This document shows positions 51,724-63,700 of a DNA stretch of 64,000 nucleotides, in pieces. Made by a program: the position numbers and the translations under genes. The stretch is from Glandiceps talaboti (Eukaryota > Hemichordata > Enteropneusta > Spengelidae): positions 20,259,592 through 20,323,591 of the forward strand of contig NC_135554.1 of assembly GCF_964340395.1 (NCBI RefSeq), in the 5' to 3' direction. The notes beneath the pieces were generated by a model. That model was not told the origin of the DNA, ran no database searches, and saw only the letters and a list, made by a program, of their open reading frames with translations. Position 1 is the first letter of the stretch. Each line of letters opens with the position of its first letter.

Positions 51724-53478
51724 TGTTACCATATTGTGCTATTTAACTTCAGCAGCGAATTTTGTGTCTGTTTTCCTCATCTATGCACGGAAGTCTCCAT
51801 CGCATGACTGATGTTTACACCACACTGAATGAGGTAATCATACACGATCCATTACAAGGTAACCTTTATCACAGACTCCATCCTTTTTTGTCCTGCGAGA
51901 ATTGCTGAACTAAAAAGGCCTTGCACCTTTCATTACACAGCCGCAGCGTGTCCTATAAATAGATTAGTAAGACTTTGGAAGTACTTCAAACAACCAAATT
52001 CGAACAAAAATCTCGTAAAAACCTAGAAGAGCAGTCGAGATTCTGCTTGAAAGTTAGCCGATAAGTAAATCGTATGATGGCCTCAGCCTACTGCGCGCGC
52101 AGACACAATAATTTGTAGTAAGGTGATACTGCTGTTAATATTGATGCTGATGGTGATAATGTTGCTGTTGGTGTCGTTGATGTTGGTATTGGTCGTTCCT
52201 GTTTTTGTTTCTTTGTGTAAAACAATACCAACTACAAATACATAACTGTAAATACAAAGTATGTTCTTTAATCTTACAGTGAGAAAGAATTAAACAAAAT
52301 GGTACAGTTGTGACAACATTTTCGATTTCACCATGCACATACGGATGTGTGGATACAGGAATTTTGACTGATTGCGTACGTTTCGTTGTATGTGTGTAGA
52401 AGCCGCACTTATAAATCATTACGACCATATGGATATTCTACACTATTTATAGAAAAAATAGCTATTTGTGTTTGTTAGCAAACATCATATTGCATCGCAA
52501 CAAGGGGATTTATTTCTGCAACAGCTGGATCAGTTTGATTTAATACCCTTTACATACATACCTTCAATGTTTTCATTCGAACTGTCTGATGAATAGAAAC
52601 CCAGTAAAAATTGTTTCCAGGAGAGTTCGATTTACTGCACTTTTAAAATGTTGTACCTTGTACGATTCATCTCAAATAAAGTTTCCGATAAAATGTTCAG
52701 AAGGCAGGCTTATATGCCCACCATATTGCATAATTTTCAGTTCACAAATTTTAATCCTTGTGTAAATCAGACACCGCCCAGTAAAACAATACTAAGGATC
52801 ACGACTGTTCTTATTGTCCATTCCAAGTAGACGAATAACTTCAACGATACTAACTTCATACATAGCATATGTATAATGTTATAATTATGTTTCCACAAGA
52901 GGAAATGTTGGGATATTATATCATTTGACGTGCAGGCAACCACCAACCAAGACTTATCGACGCTTTACCCACAATGCAATATGATAATCTACGGTTTGAC
53001 CTCTCAAGCTAGCTACGAATTCAGCAAGCAAAATTTTAGGCCAGCTATTCGAATTTAACTTGATAATGGTTGTCGGGAAAGTGGAATATGTGTCAAACTA
53101 GTCGTCTCTTTCAATATGTGTGCTCGTGTGCAGACTGATAGCACGGATATTTGTACTTATTCTTGAAAAGAATATGCTTTTTGTTATGTTACATATAGCA
53201 TCATACGTTAACATTGATCACAATTGACCAGCGCTACGATGTTTGCATACACACTTTACTCATATGTTATCATAACAGCGCAAATTATCAAATGGTCGAT
53301 CAAACAACACAAGGAAAACATTCGTCAACCACATTTATCTTTTAATAGTTATAAAAGACCCTATCGACAACTACTTATCTGGAATGTTCAATTATTATTT
53401 GCGTATATTTAATAAAGTGCTTTCTTTAAGGAGTCAAACATCCTGTGATGTTATCTTTGTTAGGTCATTAATATTCCC

Positions 53479-53540
53479 ACTCTGTGTTTAAAATGTTTGA
53501 TGTCCGTCCAACTCTGTGCTTAAAATGTTTGATGTCCGTC
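53479..53540. repeat. 32-bp tandem duplication
   Basis: ACTCTGTG(T/C)TTAAAATGTT then TGATGTCCGTC occurs at 53,479 and 53,511 with one difference. Confidence 0.9.
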
Positions 53541-54822
53541 AAGTAATTTGTTTAAGGTAGATTTTAGTTGTCACTGCGTTTACAATTTGCTTGCCTAACA
53601 TTAACTTCAATCGAAGCCTACATGACTTAACAAACAGAAAAGAACAAGCACTTAAGTTCTATCATTAATTGGGCCCACGAGGTGAACTGTCCAGTCGAGC
53701 GTTTCTTACATTTACTAAGTTTAGATCCGTTTCTTTATTTACACTGTTCATTAAAATTTCACGAGAATCATATTGCTCCGTTGTCAATGCATGCTTCTAT
53801 GGTCAATCGGACAGAAAAATAATTAGACAAGCACGCAACTTGAAACACATGCGTAGAATAGAAAGCAGTTTGCCAATCAATTTCGGAAATAAGGTTACAT
53901 GGTCACTCTTTACAGTCTCACTATATAAAACCACATTCTGCTTGTGATGCGTTCGGCTTTCCTAAAAACTTTCTCGGCTATTTCACAATTAATGCTTCAT
54001 TTCCGCTATATAATATTGTAGTACTGTAGCTAGATTTTCAACAAAGTAAACACAACTAACAAACTACATTTAGCTTTCCCTGTGTTATAATGGCTATTTC
54101 AACAATTGCAAGACGGGGTTTTCGTAGTCGTCTGTGTAAATAATAAGGTGATCACTTCTACATTGTACAAATACAAATTGTATATATGGAAGTGGATATC
54201 CAATATAACTATGGGAGGTTAGGAACGCAGAACGCAGTCTCTCTATTTTATAATATATAGTAGATTGTGCTCAGAATCAAATCTAAAGATTTTATACAGT
54301 GTTGCTGCACTCGTTCTGCAATGCGATACGATGATTATCGTGAAAAATTCAATGTAACAATAACTATTCATAGCAATCATTGCTATGGAATTACATGTTA
54401 TAAAGCAATTACAACACCATAGTAGTATCGTCTTCGCAAATTTAGAGCCAGAAATTCCCACACCATAAACAAGCACCCCAATTCAAAAGTACTCCCAAAG
54501 TTGCAATTGTTAGCTTTGAAACACTTCATTGTTCCTCCATTAAATAATGAAACATGTAGATGAAATATGGGAATTAAGTAGTAGTGTACTACCGGGGGAA
54601 TTGTATATACACAGCTTTGTTTTCTTGATATATTATAATAGTTTCAAAACCTAATATAAATGAACTCTATAGCATAATTATTGCTGTGAACAAAAACTGC
54701 TCTCCTTCGTAGAGAAACCATGATAAAATATTGAAAGTTAATCATCAAATTGAATTTGTTTATAAAGCCTTTGTGACCTGAGTATTATAAATCAATTGTC
54801 GGATAAGCATCTTCTAATATTG

Positions 54823-54958
<136 letters not shown>

Positions 54959-56541
54959 GTTTACCCAGGATTTGTTTACGATGTCCAGCTGTTCAGTAAA
55001 CAATATCAATGATCACAAAGCCTTGAAAATGTTGAGAATGTTGATTTTAAGATATACATGTATTGGCATTGACGTTTAATTTCCTTAAAAACCCCAGCAC
55101 CACTACTTCGAAATGAAATACATGTGCGTTATCCTTTCATCTCCTATTGCAATCACCGTAATAACAAGGGGCTGTATACACCATCAATCAGGTCAAGGAA
55201 TCCGTCATTCATATTTTATTCACCATTGTCTGGAGTGTTTTTGAAATGCTCACATTCCGTATTCAGAACTTGCCTTGGGATGTCATCGGATCCAGGAACT
55301 ATACAAATAGGCATGAAAACATGAACAATTATGGGAATGAGTTCATGAAAATGGTATCCATATCATGACATTAGCTAGGTGATGAAGAAACAAATCCGAT
55401 ACGGTATGAAAACAGACAAACCATTATCCTAAATCTGCTTCAGAGCTTTGCTCATCAGGGTATTAGCAGCTATGGTATATGTATCCCTGGACTCGAGTAA
55501 ATAAAATATAACTACATTAGGCTCATTGTGGTGAGTTCGGGCCTAGTATTGATGACACGCAAGTGTGACATATCGTGTTACTCCAAATCGATTGGAATTG
55601 AGGGAAACGTGGCAACTCGTGGGCGCGATGACAAACAAATAATCGGCCGATCTTTAGATGCTTTCTCGATTTTGAATAATTATGGACCCTCCAGGGTTCA
55701 GTCAGTCATCACGTGGTAAAAGACAAGGGAAATGATTTTATTATCGTATCACGGGTAAATATTCATCTAGACATACACTGTGTAATATTGTTTTGTAGAT
55801 TCCAAACACTAGATATTGACCAAACATCAGACATGACAGATATTATGTCGTTCTTCTTTTCGGAGTTCGACACAGAACGGTGTTGTTCTGGAAGATTTCA
55901 ATTGTTAACTAATTAAGAAGTACATTTGTACAATACTCGGGAATACGTATCGTATGGGAAACACCAGTGAATCCCTGATCACTCCATTCTTGATTATTTT
56001 TACATGGGCATCGGGAATACACATCGGTAATAAACAGCGTTCAATGATAGTATGCATGCATAATGTAGTACAATAGATGTGGTACATTGATAGGCCACCT
56101 ATGACCAACCGGTCAAGCAAAACATCCTTGTCAGCGACATAAATTTCTGTACATACATGGAGCGAATATATATCACAAACCCTACCATCTGTAACCACAG
56201 CCTGCCTTCGTTAATGCAATACAATTTTAAAACTTAACAAAAGCTATGATGAAACTTGTCAAATGTGTCACGTCTTATAGCATGTATAAAAGATGAAAAT
56301 AACCAACCGTCCTAAATCAGAACTAAAGGATAAATAAGAAAATAAAGACATATTTGTAAATTTCTGGAATTCTGGAGAGTCATTTCAAGATTTTTTATAA
56401 AATAAATTTCGCACAATTCCCGAGAAACACAATTTGAATCCTGTTTCACATTCATTCATTCATGTCTATGTGACTGTCTGTAGTATACGTAATCCAGCAT
56501 CGCCTCATGGGAGTCAGCATACGTGTAATATGTATCAGATG

Positions 56542-56545
<4 letters not shown>

Positions 56546-56635
<90 letters not shown>
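56546..56635. repeat. (TA)n, about 45 units
   Basis: Uninterrupted (TA)n; the Ile-Tyr repeat frames through it are artefacts. Confidence 0.97.
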
Positions 56636-56637
<2 letters not shown>

Positions 56638-57544
56638 ATGACTTCTACGTTCGTAGTGCCTTCAGATAAATAGTCATGAATATTTATTGTTTTTATCGAA
56701 TACATATGCATACCTTCTAACTCTCAAGATGCCATGCTGGACCACTGCTAGGGCAATGAATGCGAAGCAAGTTTCAATTTGGCGTTTCTTGGCAATCGTA
56801 AGAAATTTATGTGATGTAAAATCATGAAATTACTCTCCAGAATCCAAAGTTAACGACCTGCCTTCATTTCCTGAAGTGGTGTTCCCCTTTAACCCTAACC
56901 CTGTCATTGCAATTACCTTTTCCATGCACTTCATCTGGAAAGGGATATGTGATATAGTCTTTAACTGAGGTGGCTAAAAATGCATAGCATAAGCTAAAGT
57001 TTAATTTTTTTTGAAAAACATCCGATTCAACTCAATTGCATAGAAGTCGTTAAATATGCACAATGAGGCTTAAGCTTGAAAACTGATATTTTTTCGAATT
57101 CAAAGGTTACCATGGTTACTGTGAACCAAATTACTATACCATAATGACATGTGTCATTTAATACACAAAATATAACTGACGAAAACTCTCGCATTTACTT
57201 TAAATGAACCAACATTTTTTATTAGTTGGAATGTCATAAGAATATCCCGACATTGTACATTGTAATTGGCGACGTCGAAGACACATTTACATTCCACACA
57301 TGGTCGTAGATGGCGCTATTTCTCGTGTAGTATACTGCTTTCGAATCAAGACGAATCAATACGAATACGGTACACAATACAGGCTCGAGAAGAAATGTGA
57401 TCATTATGTTTTAATGATCTTGTAAATTATTCATAATCAACAATGTAAAATAATAAATACAATACTGTTCTTGAGAGATATTATTGATAAATCCCTTTTA
57501 AGTTTTACAGGCATGTTGTTGGGAAACAAATTTTAAGTGCTCAC

Positions 57545-57691
57545 TCTGTCGATAACTAATATTGAGATTGTAGCACTAACTATGGTTCCTTTGGATGGAA
57601 TTTCTCTTCCAACTGCAAAGGGTCGGGCTTCGACATACATCTCTGAATAGTACTGAGGAGTCGAAACGGTCATACCATTCAGGGCCGCAGC
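57545..57691 (-). CDS. Possible isolated exon, weakly cadherin-repeat-like
   Basis: A 147-bp, 49-codon stretch open in one frame on the minus strand, flanked by an acceptor-like TTTGGCCAG (before 57,691) and a donor-like GTGAGC (from 57,544), both phase 0. The segment YYSEMYVEARPF, then GTIVSATISILVIDR recalls the end of a cadherin ectodomain repeat (Tyr-x-x-x-Val-x-Ala, Ala-Thr-Ile-x-Ile-x-Val-x-Asp). It is GC-richer than its flanks. No neighbouring exon of such a gene was found and the match is short, so it may be a relic exon or chance. Confidence 0.22.
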
Positions 57692-59039
57692 CTGGCCAAA
57701 TTGCCAAGGGGGGCAGAACTTTGTTTTGGTGCAATCATGCATTCAAAATTTAGAAAAGTGCTAATTTACATGAATTTGCATGCAATTTACATCACATCTA
57801 TTTTAGCATATGCAATTAAATACCATATGTAAGGTCAGAAAAAAAAATGCTGGCCAACGGGTAACCTAACCCATCACATTGGGTAGGTAGGTCGATTTCA
57901 TTTTTTCACAATGCTTGACAAGGATAAAACAAACCATATATAATGATGCAAAATATTTCAGGTCGAGTTTACATACAACTTATTCTATCTCATGCAATTT
58001 GCCTGCATAGCTGCAGTTAGGAAATGTACACAAATTACGGTTAAACAAATTGTGTAGTTCCTCTCACCCTCTATTCTCAAAAATGTTAAGCCCCGCCAAA
58101 TGAAACTCAAGCATTATTTTAGCCACCCCTTCTGTCACCTAGACTACAGTGGAGATATAAAATCATATGGTACAATGATGCATACAAATATCAGTGATAG
58201 CCAACTACAATAATACTCCGAACGAGATTACTTTACACAGGATGTGGATTTCACATGCATAAGGAGATGACTCTAAGTAGCTCTAACCTATACCGGGAGG
58301 TACTCAGCCAGATACCTTCCATCTTGATTTGGGAGAAAGACAATTATCACCTTGATTGCTACTGATTGGAAGGAGACAACTCCAAAGGTGAAAAAAATTG
58401 AAAATAAAACTGTGTAGGAGACCATTTAGAGGCATAAAATATCAAACCATAGACATAGGCAGGCTACGGTACTGCCATTCCTTGACGACTTCCACAGATG
58501 TTCGTGAAGTTGCTTTATAATCGAGGAAACACTAGTGAGCAGTTGGACACGTCAAGACGAATTTGTGTAAAGATATATCACTACTAAATGTATGACTTTA
58601 ACATAACTGGATTACAATAATAATCAACTTTCAAACATCTACCTCAGACTTCATTGCACACTTTGTAGACACTATTATGATTAGTTTTTACGTAGTACGC
58701 CCTCACTCAGCTGAACCTCAGACTGCTATGATGGTCTGAGGCAGAACTAATTGTATAGTTCTCTGATTTGTCATTACAATGCACGTGGTAAAATAGGGTA
58801 CAATTACATTTCAAAAACACAACACGACACAACACAACATCACAAACACAACACAACACAACACAACACAATACAATACAATACAATACAACACAACACA
58901 CACAGCACAGCACAACACAACACAACACAATACAAAACACAGCACAACGCAACACAAAACAGCAGCACACAGCATTACTTGACACAAGAAAGATAGCAGT
59001 CATTCACTTTACTCAAACAAGCTTGCCACATTTTCGTGT
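57692..59039. other. Intergenic up to the edge of the ERMP1 unit
   Basis: Unique sequence with moderate CG content, an 8-bp-stem hairpin (58,715-58,742) and the pentamer array at 58,816-58,975. No gene recognised. Confidence 0.5.
58816..58975. repeat. (ACAAC/ACAAT)n pentamer array
   Basis: CACAA, ATACA and related five-base units. The ATACA block (58,866-58,893) is the reverse complement of the TGTAT arrays at 23.2 and 41.1 kb. Confidence 0.92.
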
Positions 59040-59045
59040 TTTATT
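59040..59045 (-). terminator. Candidate distal poly(A) signal of the ERMP1-like gene
   Basis: TTTATT on the plus strand, AATAAA on the minus. Chosen because CG depletion stops here. Proximal alternatives are 60,025-60,030 and 60,173-60,178. Confidence 0.35.
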
Positions 59046-60527
59046 TTCAAATAATTCACATCAACATTTGACTCAACAAAATATCACAACCATAAAATTT
59101 TAGACAAATCTGAAACACACATTAAATTATACATCATCTGATTAATCTGTTACAATTTACAAAATTCACTAAAAATTACATTTCTCTTGAAAAACGATTA
59201 CCATACACCTTTGTCAAAAAATTACAAGTTATTATGATTTGTACATTTTCTTTTGAAAAAATCACTGATTACAACATACAAATTATCACATAGTTACCAG
59301 TATTGCATTATTCAAAAAGACAAATAATTCTACTGGCTAAACATTTACTAATGGCTAAAATATTCTATTAAGTACTGGGTGGGTTTGAAAATATTAAAGG
59401 TTGAAGGTTGCAATTTAATATAAATTATGCGAAGCATGCTTTGGCAATTATCACTCTCTTGTGATGTTTATTTTGCAGTTGGTGATCTATTCACCTAATA
59501 TGGTATAACTGTGTCTTGTAATACTGACTGACAGTGATACCTTGTCTAATGGTTTACCACAATAGTGTGAATGTGGTAGGAATCAAAGTTGGTACATTTC
59601 ATCCAATCCATCAATACTATACTATGATAGAACTCCATGACATGTGAGTGCATTGTGTGCGTTACTTGCATTTTTCCAGTTCTTATTAAAAATACTACCC
59701 CTAACTGGTATTTAGTTTATGCCTAGTTCATTTAACTTTAAAATGGTTGAAATGGATCAATTCTCATGTTTTGTGCCAAAGTAATTGCATTGACCCTTGC
59801 ATCTAACCTTGAAAAGTAAGGTCAAAGTCATGTCAAAGTTTGAATATTCAGATGGAGTATAGCACCATGAGCAAATGGCAAGACAAAGACCAAGTTTGAA
59901 GAAAAGTCAAACCATAAATTCCTAAGTCTAAGAGATATTTTTGGATTTATTACAGGTGAGATTACCTTATAATTTGGGAAGCATTGGTACAGAGAACTGC
60001 AGTGCTAGACACTTGAACTACAGCTTTATTTTGCATAATGATAAGCTTGCTATGATATGCTCACTTGGATAACATGCTATGACATACTTTGTCACATGTT
60101 CTTTTTTAATATCACAGCTGGCCCTGGCATTGTGTAATCATTGTTTCAAGGTATATGAAGCTCCTGACATTGTTTATTTTCCCATAATGCCTAACTCAGT
60201 GTACAGAACTTCTTCTATAAAACTAGATTTACCAATTTTCATAACTGTACTTTACAGAGTTTGCATGATGCTGGGTTGGTTAAAATGACATTTCTGAGTC
60301 CCCTAACCATAAAGAAATGCAGCTAAAGTTAAAGTTAAACTTGGCTTTGTCCTTTTTCAGTTTTAAGCTCATGCCACAAGATTGCAAATTGTGAGTAACT
60401 GATTTGGCTATTTTGTGATCCTACCTGTGTTGGTCCATCAGCTACTGTTCCTATGACTATGCTTCACATACATCTAGCTGTGCTATTTGTACACTACTCC
60501 ACCAGTCTTCAAAATACCCACGATGCA
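59040..60527 (-). other. Probable 3' UTR of the ERMP1-like gene
   Basis: Directly downstream of the stop codon on the minus strand, AT-rich and almost free of CG (about three in the 960 bases from 59,041). AATAAA hexamers on the minus strand occur at 60,173-60,178, 60,025-60,030 and 59,040-59,045. The last coincides with the abrupt return of normal CG content, so I favour a 1.5-kb 3' UTR ending near 59,030, with shorter alternatives possible. Confidence 0.45.
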
Positions 60528-60704
60528 CTAAAATACCCATGATTCATATTTAGACACAGCTCTTGATGTTGTTGCCCAATCAGGTTCTTTCTTCAGATAG
60601 TTGACGAGTTCTTTGCTTTTGTGGATGTCATTGTCATGTAGATAATTTGCCACTACAGCAATAGTTACAATACCATCACTTTCATCATGGATTCCACTAG
60701 TTAT
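60528..60704 (-). CDS. ERMP1: ERMP1-like last coding exon
   Basis: 177 bp, 59 codons including TAG. Acceptor ATGATTGCAG ends at 60,705. Starts in phase 0 with Ile-Thr-Ser-Gly and contains VTIAVVANYLHD and PDWATTSRAVSKYE, equivalent to the conserved C-terminal end of ERMP1. Confidence 0.9.
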   Translation of the reverse strand: MTSGIHDESDGIVTIAVVANYLHDNDIHKSKELVNYLKKEPDWATTSRAVSKYESWVF

Positions 60705-63700
60705 CTGCAATCATTCAAGGTAAATGTTGGATCACAATTAAAATTATGTCTGGCAGAGCTTAAATAGACAAAGCTAGTCCAGAATAAAAGGCTGACCCTA
60801 TGTAATCCTTATGTCTCCACTAATAAGATAGCACTAATGTGAGAACCTGGGACTCAAACATTGGACTTTTCAGATGTATGTGACATAATTAATGTATGAG
60901 AATGAATACTCATGACTCTGGGCTCACAGTTAAAAATTACATTTTCTACTCAAAATCAAAATTTTTTTGGAAGTGAACCCAAATTTTTGATGACATCTAG
61001 TCAGTATTGTCCAGGGTGTACTACAATGGGATCCCCCCCCCCCCTCAAAAACAATTCAATATATTTCAAGTCCAGTATTTACAACATCAAGATAGTCATT
61101 AAATGTAAAAAAAAAAACTGTCCACAAGAATGCTTCTGTGTCAACTGTAGAAACTTTAAAGATTAAAATGGCAGTTGTCTGCTTACATCTAGTTCTATCC
61201 AAAATTCCAATGGTGTTATCGCATATCCATGACTGTACATGATGAAGTGGCTTCCCTCATGTTCCTCATCACTGCCAGGGTAGATTTTATCAGGAATTGG
61301 TGCATCCAGGGACCACTTTGTCATCACAACACCTTCCATAGGCCGTATATACATCTGCATTTTCTCAGAACCTGTCCAGACAAAGAATAGGTTGTTTGTA
61401 ATGACAAACACACAACAAATAATATTCCTGAATATTTTTCTTCATTCAACCAAGGGAAATTATGTGTGACCTAAGGGGTCTTGTCACTATGAGTTGGTAG
61501 ACAACAAGTGATAAACCCTTAGGTCATGAGTATTTTGAAGAAGTAGAATTCCAATGATGAATATTAAAACAATAAAACTGTTAAACTTCAAAATGGTCTG
61601 TTATGTGATCGTTTATTTATTCATCCTTCCAACATATATCATATCATCTTTCATACAATGTAATATTTAGGTTTTATGTCAAGGATATGTGGAGAAATCA
61701 TGTTAAATTTAAGTTTCACAGTTCCCATTTCAAAGTGAACTTTTAAAATGTAACAAATTGATAAGCTTTTAATATATACATAATACATACCTATCCATGA
61801 GAATTTTAGTCTGTACACAAACTCTGACCTCTTCAATTTCTGTACAAGTTTGAATTTCATTGGATCTCTTGTTGCTATGGGAGCAGCAGGAAGTGACCAG
61901 CTTTTTCTATTGAAGAAATTACATACAGAGAAGTTAGAAGACAAATGGACAATGTACAATAAGCATCAATAAATGAACAAGATCATCTCAAGTCTTTCCA
62001 AATTTACAGTCAAAATGGTTATCAAACTGTCATTATTTGTATAGGTAGTTAATCCTCTTTCTCCCAACTTGTACTTAGTTGTGTACAAACAATTACCACC
62101 TAGGGAGAAAGAGGATTTTAATAATAAAACTGTTTTTCTGAGAAACCTGTTGACAATATCCTAACTTCTTCTGTTCTTACAGAAAAATTGATGCAAACAA
62201 ACTTTTCAAATTTTTTAATTTAACCATCAAACTTATTAACCTCAGCTTGGCCTCAGACAAAATAACAACCAATTAAATAGTAGATGCTGGCCTAAAAGTG
62301 TTCTGTTAAATTCATTTACTTGGCACAGAGCTGTACTATGATTAATTATTGTAGCCATGGTGACTCTTGAGTCCAAATCTACTCACCTTATCATTCTTTT
62401 AATAGGTATATAAATGGAAGCCCCACAGTAAGGAGCATTGTCGATACATTCAAGTGGTTCAGCTGCTTTGAAATGAGAATCATGATTGATAACATGATCT
62501 ATACCAAGAAAATCTAATGGCCATAACTCAAGGTGGGCATCTTCTTTCCATACTGCTCCAGACTTGTCGTAAAATGTTCTCATCACATGCTGTAATCATG
62601 AACATTACGATACTGTGGTGTCATACTCCTTTGCAACTGAAGTTTGGAGTAATGGTGGCATTCAATTTAGCACAACTATTCATTTTGTCCCAAAACTTTC
62701 ATATGTTTGATTTGATTCACATACATTATTGATTAAAGTTATCTAGATAAATAAATGAATTCAGAAATGATATAAAAATATAAATATGACGTAATTTTTA
62801 AGGTACCAATTGATTTGTTTCCAAATAAGTTACAGTATGTATTGTGAATTTGCATTCTGTACACTGATGTTAGTAAAAATGAGTCTCGGTACCTGCAATA
62901 GAATTCTCCCACCTAGGTGTGTCATAAATGTGATGACTATTTTATTTCTTGGTCAACCCCACTACTTCCGCTCCACAATACTATGGGCCTGTGAGAGAAT
63001 AAGTCCATTTCCTTGTTCTATTTTGACCCTCTAGCATGAAGTAAAAAGCTATTGCAAGCACTGAGAGTTATATTCTCTGCCACTTTACGTTACATACATT
63101 GGTTGTGATCATCTAGATCACAAAAAAAAAGCAAAGAGTAAATTTTTACCAATAGTTCTTACCTGGGCAAACATCCTCTTTGGCGTTGGAGAAAGTGCAT
63201 TACTACCATATGGGAAACCAAATGGAGTTTGTATAGTAATGCCAAGTGATACTACACACATGATAGCTAGCACCATTGTAGTACCATCTACACTATGTAA
63301 GGCATGGATTAAACTCACCTGTAAATTCATGATACAAATGTATATAAGGTATTATTACATATGTCCCAGAGATTACTTGCACTGGTGCACATACGCATAC
63401 TAGTGGTATTTGCACTGCAGTGCAATACTAAAAATATTATTACATACCTTAATGCAAATGAGGACACGAGTGTTCATTCTAAATGAAAGCGCATGATCGC
63501 ACAGTGTCATTTTTATGGAAATTTGTTGTTTCAGATAAACATATGTAATAATTACAGAACTGCATGAATGCCAGTGTAGGTACTCAGGGGTATTTGTACT
63601 CATGCTTGCAATGTTTTCTGCAGCACTTTCACTTGTTACTGCTGCAGAGAACACTCATGCAATATACCCAGAGTACGCCACACTGGGACTTGTGCATCAT

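Noticed and set aside
55905-56198. 97-residue Cys-containing minus-strand frame
   Set aside because: Cysteine spacing fits no zinc-finger or secreted-peptide pattern, and no signal peptide is seen.
56888-56905. TTAACCCTAACCCTG, telomere-like
   Set aside because: Only two CCCTAA-type units; too short to be a telomeric relic.
63400-63654. 84-residue minus-strand frame between ERMP1 exons, taken first as an exon
   Set aside because: The donor at 63,881 joins in phase 0 to the acceptor at 63,318 and yields a family-like sequence; inserting this stretch would interrupt it, and it resembles nothing in ERMP1.
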